The translations under genes were made by a program, and so were the position numbers. A stretch of 5,318 nucleotides of DNA from Bifidobacteriaceae bacterium (GTDB lineage Bacteria; Actinomycetota; Actinomycetes; Actinomycetales; WQXJ01): positions 1 to 5,318 of the forward strand of contig JAISBQ010000137.1 of NCBI GenBank assembly GCA_031266115.1, read 5' to 3'. The notes under the pieces are model-generated. The model saw only the letters and a program-made list of their open reading frames with translations. It had not been told where the DNA came from and searched no databases. Below, one piece after another: positions 1 to 5,318 of this stretch (the stretch's first letter is position 1; the number at the start of each line of letters is the position of its first letter).

Positions 1-681
1 CCGCACGATGCCTACCGGATGAGCGCCATCGACGAGCTCACAAAACGCCACGAAGGCCTCACTGCGCTCGCCGCCGCGGCCACGCCGACGACCACGGTCA
101 GGTCCTCGAACGGCGCACCACGCCTGCAGGTCACCCGTGTCGCGGTCATCCGCGAGGGACAGGGCGACCGCGGAATCGGGCGGATCCAGGTACGAGCCAA
201 CCACCGTCAGCCATCCACCCTGAAACTCAGGCTCAGCCACCACGATCAAACGACCGCGCTGCGCCGGCCCCACGGCGTACTCTCTCCAGACTCTTCCCAC
301 CGTGTAGGTGGACACGCCGCATGCCCTGGCCAACCCCCGCGCGGACCAACCCCGGTGCTTCATCTCAGCTGGCGGTGGGGTCAGCATGGTCGCGATCACA
401 CTCAATCGATCCACAGCGCGAGGCCTGCCCGTGCGCGCCCGGTCGCGCTGGTTCAAAGCTCCGCCATCGTCCAGGTAGCGCGACCGCCAGAGCTTGACCG
501 TGTTGAGCGCGACACCCGCAGACTCGGCGATCTGCCGGCTGGACTGTCCTTCCGCCGCCAACAACAAGATCTGGGCTCTCTTCACCATCCGCGGCGGTAC
601 ATGAGGCGCTGACGCCGCCCATTCCAAGATCTCCCGGTGCCCCGGCCACAGCGCCAGGCGCGGGTTCGAGCTGGTGGGCAC
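1..681 (-). CDS. IS630-related helix-turn-helix protein, C-terminus outside the window
   Basis: The frame is open from a GTG at 681 to the left edge (227 codons, no stop). GTG is chosen because the family-like segment (RLALWPGHREILEWAAS, residues 8-24) lies upstream of the first in-frame ATG at 588, and an in-frame TGA sits at 724-722. Residues ~35-70 form a first HTH (RAQILLLAAEG, then QIAESAGVALNTVKLWRSRY), followed by the family-typical GRPR at 85-88. Residues ~112-135 form a second HTH (WSARGLARACGVSTYTVGR). Residues ~150-168 (EPEF, then VVGSYLDPP) match the entry to the IS630 DDE core. The usual DEK segment reads LADDRD (176-181), and only ~20 residues, Arg/Gly-rich, separate it from FVAFCELVD (210-218). 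IS630 enzymes normally carry a longer stretch there with an RHGT-like strand. I infer a diverged or inactive transposase, or a domesticated DNA-binding protein. Family assignment is fairly sure; activity is doubtful. Confidence 0.75.
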   Translation of the reverse strand, partial: MPTSSNPRLALWPGHREILEWAASAPHVPPRMVKRAQILLLAAEGQSSRQIAESAGVALNTVKLWRSRYLDDGGALNQRDRARTGRPRAVDRLSVIATMLTPPPAEMKHRGWSARGLARACGVSTYTVGRVWREYAVGPAQRGRLIVVAEPEFQGGWLTVVGSYLDPPDSAVALSLADDRDTGDLQAWCAVRGPDRGRRRGRGGERSEAFVAFCELVDGAHPVGIVR

Positions 682-844
682 GATCTGACGTTCCCATCGG
701 GAAGACCGGAGTGTCAAGAACTTTCATCACGCCACAGTGGGGCCCGTAGCGTGGCCTGGTTGTCACCCGAACTCGCTCTGACCTGCGCACAGTTGCCAGC
801 GCGCGGCGAGCGAGTCCATTCGGGAATCCGGTCCGATCTGACGT
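681..844. repeat. 11-bp direct repeat in front of both divergent genes
   Basis: CGATCTGACGT occurs exactly at 681-691 and again at 834-844. The first copy touches the first base of the GTG start of the HTH gene; the second ends 34 nt before the GH3 ATG. The match does not extend beyond 11 bases. It could be a binding site shared by both genes or a coincidence. Confidence 0.35.
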
Positions 845-878
845 GGCGCCGCGCCGCGAGCAGAGTTAGGAGAACGAC
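682..878. promoter_or_regulatory. divergent intergenic region between the HTH gene and the GH3 gene
   Basis: This 197-bp gap must carry the control signals of both divergent genes. On the minus strand a perfect TTGACA lies at 717-712, about 30 nt before the GTG start, but I see no -10-like hexamer at normal spacing. On the plus strand the only TANNNT match is TAGCGT at 747-752, with no good -35. The 8-bp GC-rich arms at 801-808 and 847-854 are inverted repeats and could pair in the GH3 leader RNA. If the left gene belongs to an IS630 element, its terminal inverted repeat should lie here, but the other end is outside the window so it cannot be identified. No convincing promoter can be named for either gene. 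Confidence 0.4.
868..873 (+). promoter_or_regulatory. ribosome binding site of the GH3 gene
   Basis: AGGAGA lies with a 5-nt gap before the ATG at 879 and matches the anti-Shine-Dalgarno sequence well. It decides the start in favour of 879 over the in-frame ATG at 933 (Met19), which lies in the signal-peptide coding region and would remove the basic n-region. Confidence 0.8.
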
Positions 879-1016
879 ATGCATCACGTGCCCACACATC
901 ACAGGCGCCGACGCCGGCGCCCCGGAACGCGAATGGCGGCGCTGCTCGCCGCCGCGGCCCTGGCGGCAGCAGGGTTGCCCGCCATCGTAGGCGGCGCGGC
1001 CGGTATCGCCGCCGCG
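879..1016 (+). other. signal peptide coding region of the GH3 enzyme
   Basis: Residues 1-18 form a strongly basic n-region (six consecutive Arg at 9-14, plus His). Residues 19-45 are an Ala/Leu/Gly-rich hydrophobic stretch ending in Ala-Ala-Ala. Cleavage is most likely after Ala46, before PPYLDQ. The arginines are not followed by a canonical twin-arginine FLK motif, so Sec export is more likely than Tat, though Tat cannot be excluded. Confidence 0.75.
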
Positions 1017-4000
1017 CCGCCGTACCTCGACCAGTCGCTGCCCTTCTCCGTCCGCGCGGCAGACCTCGTTTCACGCATGACCATGGAGGAAAAGCTCCTC
1101 CAATTCAAAGCGAGCCTTGCCCAGTCGCGAACTCCGTCGATCGCGCGCCTTGGGGTGAAACCGTACAACTATTGGAACGAGGCGCTTCACGGTGTGGCTC
1201 GCGACGGGTTGGCTACGGAGTTTCCCACGGGGTTGGGAATCGCCTCGACATGGAACCGGGACATGGTCCGCCAGATGACGGACGCCATCGCCGATGAGGC
1301 ACGAGACAAGTACAACGACGTGTGCTTGACGGACACCAGTGTGACGGCGGCCTGCAAGGGCCTCACCTATTGGTCGCCGACCATCAATCTCGCTCGCGAT
1401 CCACGGTGGGGTCGCGCCGAAGAATCCTACGGCGAGGATCCGTTCCTCGCCGGGGAGCTGGCTGGCCAGTTCACCCTTGGACTTCAAGGCGGCCAGTCCT
1501 CGTTCCCGGATTCCGTGGGCGATGGCGCCCAGGGCGCCTATCTCAAGGCCGTGGCCACCCCCAAGCACTATCTGGCCAACGATTCGGAGGTCAACCGTCA
1601 CAACGGGACCTCCAACCTGACCGACCGGTCGCTCCACGAGTACTACACCGCAGCATTCGGTAAGGCGGCCGGCACCGAGTACGGTGCCAAGTCACTCATG
1701 TCTTCCTATAACGCGGTGAACATCAATCCCGACTACACATCACTGCACGGCAAGCCGGCCATCGATCCGGTGCCCGATGCCGGAACCCCGGCACCGGCGA
1801 ACAAGTACACCCTGGAAACACTGATGCGTCGCATATACGGGTTCGATGGATTTGTCACCTCCGATTGCACCGCCATTGAGGACACCTACGAAGAATACCC
1901 GGCCGGACACTCCTGGACACCCACCGAGCTCGGCCGCCAGGCCACACCAGCGGAAGGGGCCGCCTATTCGGTCAAAGCGGGCACCGACCTGGATTGTGTG
2001 GGACGGGGTTACACGTCGAATCTGCCGACGGCCCAGAGCGAGGGATTGATCACCGAGCAAGATTACGACATCGCGTTGACGCGGGCGTTCACGGTTCGCA
2101 TGCAATTGGGCGAGTTCGACGACCCGGCCGATGTCCCATGGTCCACCACCGCCTACACCTCGTCGGCGAGCTCCCCCTACGCCATCGCCTCCGAGGAACA
2201 CTTGGCGGTCTCCCATGCGATGTCGCTGGAGGCTCCGGTGTTGTTGAAGAACGATGGCGTTCTGCCGTTCACCGACAAGTCCGGCACCACAATAGTGCTC
2301 GGCCAGTATTCGACTCTCCCCATCCACGGCGACTACTCCCCCGCCGCGACCACCGAGACCCTGTCGATTGGCGAGGCCCTGACCGATCTGATCGCCGATG
2401 CCGGCGCCGGCGGCGCCGTCGATGTCCGGGACGACGCAATCAACGGCGCTTTCGGCTCCAAGCCCACGGTCGGGGAGCTGAGTTTCTCGGACGCTTCAGG
2501 CACTTCCCTCGGTTCAGTTCCCATCACGGCCTACACCGACGCCGTCGGGTGGACCGTCCGCCTCCCCTATGGATCGGGTGGATCGCGGCCGACGTTCAGC
2601 CCCGATGTCACCCTGGAGCCCGGACAGTTCACGATTCCGGTGACGGTTCCGGCCGGGGCGACACAGGTGACGTTGGATCTCACGGGCACCGAGTTGATGC
2701 CCAACGCCCCGTCCGCCGGTCCCACCTCAGATTGCCAGACCGGGCCATGCCCCACCATCGGCACGTTCCAGGTGATCGCGTCCGTCAGCGGCGCGAGTCA
2801 TTCTGAAACCATCTATCACCAGGTTCAGATGCAGGCGGGATCCAACATCACGGACTCCTATCAACCGATCACGATGTCGCTCACCGACCTCGCTCTCAGT
2901 CCGGGAGCAACAGATCAGATCACTTTCGCCTTCTCGGCAACGGCCGGCGGCGCCAGCGGTGGACCAGGAGTCGCTCTGACCGAATGCGCCACCGCAGGTT
3001 GCTCAGCTGCCGCGGATGCGACAACGGATGAGGCGCAGATCAGGGACGCCACCAACGTGGTGGTCTACCTCGGCAGCCGCGAATCCGATTCCTCCGAGGA
3101 ATACGACAGAACCTCGATCGAGTTTGCGCGGTACCAAAGCGAGTTGGCCGCCACAGTTGCGGCATGGAATCCGGATACCGTGGTGTGGATTCAGACGGCC
3201 GGCCAGATGGACATCTCCGAATTCGCGGACGATGCCGCCGCAATTGTCTGGTCTACCTATAACGGTCAATTCCAGGGTCTGGCTGCCGCTGAGACCTTGT
3301 TCAACGAGGCGGTCGATGTCGATGGTCGCCCCGATACCCCACCTGTCCAGGCCAACCCATCCGGCAAGCTGACGTTCACGTACTATTCGGATGTCGGTAC
3401 CCAGCTCACGGCAACAACCGACTACGCGTTGACAACAGCTGACGGTGCGGTGTGTGGGCGGACCTACTGGTATTACCAGACCGGTCCCGCCTGTGCGCCA
3501 CCCGACTATCCCTTCGGTCACGGACTGTCCTATTCCACGTTCGCCTACAGCAACCTGGCACTGTCTGCCACAGCCATCTCGCCGGACGATTCGGTCACCG
3601 CGTCGGTCCACGTGGCGAACACAGGTACCGTGCCCGGCCGTGAGACCGTGCAGCTTTACGTGTCCTCACCCACGGCCGATGGCATCGACCGGCCCCTCAA
3701 GCAACTCAAGGGCTTCGCGAAGACCGGACTGCTCGCCCCAGGAGCCTCCGAGACGGTGACCATTCCGCTCAGCGGATCGGACCTGTGGTTCTGGGATGAG
3801 ACCGGCCAGCGGCGCATCCATGACACCGGGACCTGGACCATCGAGGTGGCGTCGTCGTCCGATAGCGCCTCGGCGTTGCGGACGTCGCTGACTGTCTCCG
3901 GCACCCGCAAAGGCGGCGTCGATGTGGTAGCCGCCGTCCCGGACGGGGTCCAGCTCAACCTCAAGACTCCCGCCAACGCGATCCACGCGAACCTGTCCGC

Positions 4001-5171
4001 CACCAGGCACGATCAGTCCTTCTACGACCTGAATTCCCCGGTTGTGAAGGTCACGTACACCTCGTCAAGTCCGCGCGTGGCGACGGTCAATACCGAAGGA
4101 ACCGTGTTGCCGGTTGCCGAAGGTGCCGTCCTTATCACCGCGACCGTGACCGCCGATGGCGAAACCGGGAGCACCACGTTCCCCATCACCGTGAGAGATG
4201 GTCGCCCGTCGGCCGGTGGCACCACCGGGTTCACCGCCCTGGTCGCCTTCGCGGACACCGCGGTCGAACTCGCCGACGTCACCGGCGACAGCGTCCATCT
4301 CGCCGCCGGAGTGGTTCCCGCTCAGAATGCGCACTACACCTTCCGGATCGCTCCGATGGACCTCAACGAGGCCGGCGCGACCGTGACCTCGGACGGGACG
4401 TTCACGGCGTCGACAACCGGTCGGGTCAGGGTGACGGTGACGGCAGCCGTGGACACCGGAGGCGAGAGGGACACACTGATCTCGCGGTCCGCCATCGTCC
4501 GCGTGGTCCCCAACGGCACCTTGCCGAAACCACCACCCACAACCCAGCCGCCTACCTCGCCGCCCACCACCGCACCGCCGACAACCACACCTCCGACCAC
4601 GTCGCCTGGCGATGTGACCCGGCCGGCCATCAAGGCCGGGCTCGTGGCGGCATCTCCCGCCGCGGCACGGGTGGGTGTGACACAGACTGCGGTGCTCAGT
4701 GATTGGGAGCCGGCGGGCGCGCTTCCTGGCTACCAGTGGGCGGTGGGTGGCAGGATCGTGGCAACCGCACCCCAATACCGTCCTGTGGGCGCCGATGCCG
4801 GCAAGGCTCTCACCCTGACGGCTTCCATCGCGGTCGGCTCCGAGGTCGCGACCACAACGATCGCCATCGGGGCAATCGCCAAAGGCGTGATCAAGGCAGG
4901 GAAAGTCACGGTCACGGGCACCGCAAAGGTCGGCAAGACCCTTAAGGCGAAGCGGTCCGGCTGGCCCACCAGCACGAAATACACCTATCGCTGGTACGCA
5001 AACGGGAAGGCCATCAAGGGAGCAACCAAGCCCAGCCTCAAGCTCGAGTCCGCCCAGGCGGGCAAGAGAATCACCGTGAAGGTGACCGCGAAGCGGGCCG
5101 GCTACACCAAGGTCACCGTCAAGTCCGCGGCAAGGAAAGCGTCGTACACCGCGCGCGGCACGGCGGCGTAG
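879..5171 (+). CDS. secreted multidomain glycoside hydrolase family 3 enzyme, probable beta-xylosidase
   Basis: A 1430-aa exo-acting retaining glycosidase, predicted to be exported and to release terminal xylose (or a related sugar) from oligosaccharides. Signal peptide ~1-46. GH3 N-terminal barrel ~55-410: WNEALHGV (99-106), RDPRWGR (173-179), KH (229-230), and the nucleophile Asp329 in GFVTSDCTAI. GH3 C-terminal domain ~452-880: VLLKNDGVLPF (454-464), and SSEEYDR (738-744), whose Glu740 is the likely acid/base. An unassigned insert at ~530-718 splits this domain. FnIII-like domain ~885-1007 after DYPFGHGLSY. Big_2-like Ig ~1012-1106, another beta-rich module ~1107-1210, Pro/Thr linker, then two tandem repeats 1248-1424. 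The Trp99-x-Glu101 pair resembles that recalled to favour xylose over glucose in fungal Xyl3A, but beta-glucosidase or arabinofuranosidase activity is possible. Typical members have ~750-900 residues; the excess is the insert and tail. No LPXTG or transmembrane anchor is seen. The 3' end overlaps the KTSC gene. Confidence 0.9.
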   Translation: MHHVPTHHRRRRRRPGTRMAALLAAAALAAAGLPAIVGGAAGIAAAPPYLDQSLPFSVRAADLVSRMTMEEKLLQFKASLAQSRTPSIARLGVKPYNYWNEALHGVARDGLATEFPTGLGIASTWNRDMVRQMTDAIADEARDKYNDVCLTDTSVTAACKGLTYWSPTINLARDPRWGRAEESYGEDPFLAGELAGQFTLGLQGGQSSFPDSVGDGAQGAYLKAVATPKHYLANDSEVNRHNGTSNLTDRSLHEYYTAAFGKAAGTEYGAKSLMSSYNAVNINPDYTSLHGKPAIDPVPDAGTPAPANKYTLETLMRRIYGFDGFVTSDCTAIEDTYEEYPAGHSWTPTELGRQATPAEGAAYSVKAGTDLDCVGRGYTSNLPTAQSEGLITEQDYDIALTRAFTVRMQLGEFDDPADVPWSTTAYTSSASSPYAIASEEHLAVSHAMSLEAPVLLKNDGVLPFTDKSGTTIVLGQYSTLPIHGDYSPAATTETLSIGEALTDLIADAGAGGAVDVRDDAINGAFGSKPTVGELSFSDASGTSLGSVPITAYTDAVGWTVRLPYGSGGSRPTFSPDVTLEPGQFTIPVTVPAGATQVTLDLTGTELMPNAPSAGPTSDCQTGPCPTIGTFQVIASVSGASHSETIYHQVQMQAGSNITDSYQPITMSLTDLALSPGATDQITFAFSATAGGASGGPGVALTECATAGCSAAADATTDEAQIRDATNVVVYLGSRESDSSEEYDRTSIEFARYQSELAATVAAWNPDTVVWIQTAGQMDISEFADDAAAIVWSTYNGQFQGLAAAETLFNEAVDVDGRPDTPPVQANPSGKLTFTYYSDVGTQLTATTDYALTTADGAVCGRTYWYYQTGPACAPPDYPFGHGLSYSTFAYSNLALSATAISPDDSVTASVHVANTGTVPGRETVQLYVSSPTADGIDRPLKQLKGFAKTGLLAPGASETVTIPLSGSDLWFWDETGQRRIHDTGTWTIEVASSSDSASALRTSLTVSGTRKGGVDVVAAVPDGVQLNLKTPANAIHANLSATRHDQSFYDLNSPVVKVTYTSSSPRVATVNTEGTVLPVAEGAVLITATVTADGETGSTTFPITVRDGRPSAGGTTGFTALVAFADTAVELADVTGDSVHLAAGVVPAQNAHYTFRIAPMDLNEAGATVTSDGTFTASTTGRVRVTVTAAVDTGGERDTLISRSAIVRVVPNGTLPKPPPTTQPPTSPPTTAPPTTTPPTTSPGDVTRPAIKAGLVAASPAAARVGVTQTAVLSDWEPAGALPGYQWAVGGRIVATAPQYRPVGADAGKALTLTASIAVGSEVATTTIAIGAIAKGVIKAGKVTVTGTAKVGKTLKAKRSGWPTSTKYTYRWYANGKAIKGATKPSLKLESAQAGKRITVKVTAKRAGYTKVTVKSAARKASYTARGTAA
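2466..3032 (+). other. unassigned ~190-residue insert inside the GH3 C-terminal domain
   Basis: GH3 C-terminal domain homology is interrupted after about residue 530 and resumes at IRDATNVVVYLGS (721-733). The intervening segment is rich in Ser, Thr, Gly and Val with alternating beta-strand-like stretches. It carries two closely spaced cysteine pairs (Cys619/Cys624 and Cys703/Cys708). PA14 domains often occupy this place in other GH3 enzymes, but I do not see PA14 hallmarks. It could be a divergent carbohydrate-binding jelly roll. Boundaries are approximate. Confidence 0.55.
3912..4196 (+). other. Big_2-type bacterial Ig-like domain of the GH3 enzyme
   Basis: Residues ~1012-1106 show the Big_2 signature: VTYTSSSPRVATVNTEGTV at 1058-1076, then VAEGAVLITATVTADG at 1079-1094, and a closing ITV strand. 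Such domains act as extracellular spacers or adhesion modules. The following ~100 residues (1107-1210) end in a similar pattern (SDGTFTASTTGRVRVTVTAA, 1171-1190) and may be a second, weaker Ig-like unit. Confidence 0.7.
4527..4607 (+). repeat. Pro/Thr-rich linker with imperfect PPTT repeats
   Basis: Residues 1217-1243 are almost only Pro, Thr and Ser in an irregular PPTT/PPTS pattern, as in extended linkers between catalytic and binding modules of secreted actinobacterial hydrolases. The DNA repeats are imperfect, so the tract is not a simple slippage-prone microsatellite. It separates the catalytic and Ig-like part from the two C-terminal repeats. Confidence 0.85.
4620..5150 (+). repeat. two tandem ~87-residue beta-sandwich repeats at the GH3 C-terminus
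   Basis: Unit A (residues ~1248-1333) and unit B (~1336-1424) align throughout. Both open with I-K-A-G-x-V, have a W near position 30 (Trp1276, Trp1362), then YQW / YRW, a GG or NG turn plus I-V/I-K, and a central AGK (1307-1309, 1395-1396 plus preceding A). Unit B matches the common actinobacterial repeat with VGKTL, GATKPS and RAGYTKVTV. Unit A is much more diverged. Such repeats occur in many surface and secreted proteins; a cell-wall or substrate-binding role is inferred, not shown. Confidence 0.7.
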
Positions 5172-5266
5172 CGATACCAGTCGCCGTCAGTGAAGCGGAC
5201 GCGGAGGGTTTCGGTCTCCGCATCATAGGCGATCTCGCGGATCGCTTCGGATTCGACGTGGGGCAT
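5102..5266 (-). CDS. KTSC-domain protein, apparently truncated at its C-terminus
   Basis: ATG at 5266 to TAG at 5104-5102 gives 54 residues. The sequence matches the KTSC domain, a small domain of unknown function found alone and fused to some lysyl-tRNA synthetases. The matching parts are SEAIREIAYDAETETLRVRF (6-25), the D-G-D-W-Y-R-Y turn (27-33), then VPRAVYDAFLAAD (36-48). Intact domains usually continue with an S-x-G-x-F/Y-f-n motif and reach ~60-70 residues. Here it ends LTVTLV after Asp48, so the last motif is missing. The gene overlaps the GH3 3' end by 70 bases on the opposite strand. No Shine-Dalgarno sequence is seen, but a TANNNT hexamer sits 6 nt before the ATG, as for leaderless mRNAs. 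The domain call is fairly sure; whether the short protein is functional is not. Confidence 0.75.
   Translation of the reverse strand: MPHVESEAIREIAYDAETETLRVRFTDGDWYRYAAVPRAVYDAFLAADLTVTLV
5201..5245. terminator. two adjacent GC-rich stem-loops after the GH3 stop codon
   Basis: GCGGAG (5201-5206) pairs with CTCCGC (5216-5221), and GCGATC (5229-5234) pairs with GATCGC (5240-5245). Both stems are perfect 6-bp arms starting 30 nt after the GH3 stop. There is no T-tract on either side, so this would be an atypical terminator. Both hairpins also lie inside the KTSC coding sequence, so the pairing may be a codon-level coincidence. Confidence 0.25.
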
Positions 5267-5272
5267 CCCAGC

Positions 5273-5278
5273 ACTCTA
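5273..5278 (-). promoter_or_regulatory. candidate -10 hexamer of a leaderless KTSC transcript
   Basis: Read on the minus strand, TAGAGT is followed by six bases and then ATG. A TANNNT hexamer at this distance is the usual layout of leaderless transcripts in actinobacteria, with the first base of the ATG as +1. No TTGACA-like -35 is found at 17-19 nt. An imperfect palindrome with CGATC/GATCG arms covers 5280-5298 just upstream and could bind a regulator. Confidence 0.4.
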
Positions 5279-5318
5279 ACGATCACGCCGTGCGATCGGA
5301 TACGGGCGCGCACCCTTT

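Noticed and set aside
19..612. Plus-strand 197-codon open frame at the left edge
   Set aside because: It is the exact codon-aligned antisense of the minus-strand HTH gene, which shows clear family motifs. The plus-strand translation has no recognisable pattern.
712..717. TTGACA on the minus strand as a full sigma70 promoter for the HTH gene
   Set aside because: No TANNNT-like hexamer is found 16-19 nt downstream, so only a -35-like match remains. It is mentioned in the intergenic entry but not called as a promoter.
819..828. ATTCGGGAAT as a LacI-type operator before the GH3 gene
   Set aside because: The arms are only 4 bp, and the site lacks the CG-centred palindrome usual for LacI-family sites in sugar operons.
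4527..4607. CRISPR-like or microsatellite array
   Set aside because: The periodicity is that of Pro/Thr codons in the linker, with variable codons and no constant repeat/spacer structure.
4065..4775. Minus-strand 236-codon open frame
   Set aside because: It is a GC-driven shadow of the hydrolase tail, rich in Arg, Gly, His and Cys, with no motif or ribosome binding site. Other minus-strand frames in 1071-4282 were rejected on the same ground.
5119..5313. Minus-strand 64-codon frame at the right end
   Set aside because: It covers the same bases as the KTSC frame but its translation is low-complexity Arg/Ser/Pro/Thr. The KTSC frame has family homology and a promoter-like element at its start.

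Overview
This GC-rich window has strong actinobacterial features: G/C-ending codons, an arginine-rich Ala-type signal peptide, a leaderless-type promoter, and C-terminal Ig-like repeats of a kind common in secreted Actinomycetota proteins. The genus cannot be fixed. A Micrococcales- or Propionibacteriales-like host is a guess from the repeat style.

Layout. (1) Positions 1-681, minus strand: the N-terminal 227 codons of a helix-turn-helix protein related to IS630-type transposases, running off the left edge. Its start is a GTG. The DDE core that should follow the two HTH units looks degenerate and shortened. (2) Positions 682-878: a short divergent intergenic region with a clear ribosome binding site for the next gene and an 11-bp direct repeat placed in front of both divergent genes. 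(3) Positions 879-5171, plus strand: one very large secreted glycoside hydrolase family 3 enzyme of 1430 aa, of the plant/fungal beta-xylosidase type. It has an unassigned ~190-residue insert in the second catalytic domain, then a fibronectin-III-like domain, a Big_2-type Ig-like domain, another beta-rich module, a Pro/Thr linker and two tandem ~87-residue repeats. The last repeat is extremely basic. (4) Positions 5102-5266, minus strand: a 54-codon KTSC-domain gene that overlaps the 3' end of the hydrolase gene tail to tail. It appears to have lost its normal C-terminal motif.

How it fits together. The central gene is an extracellular enzyme for releasing xylose (or a related sugar) from plant polysaccharide oligomers, probably held at the cell surface or on the polymer by its C-terminal modules. 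No sugar transporter or obvious sugar regulator lies in the window. Both flanks look rearranged: a transposase-related gene on the left and a truncated, overlapping gene on the right. This fits an accessory gene placed by recombination. The best leads are the HTH protein with a decayed DDE core, the hydrolase insert, the cationic tail, and the KTSC/hydrolase 3' junction. No complete new defence or mobile system is visible.
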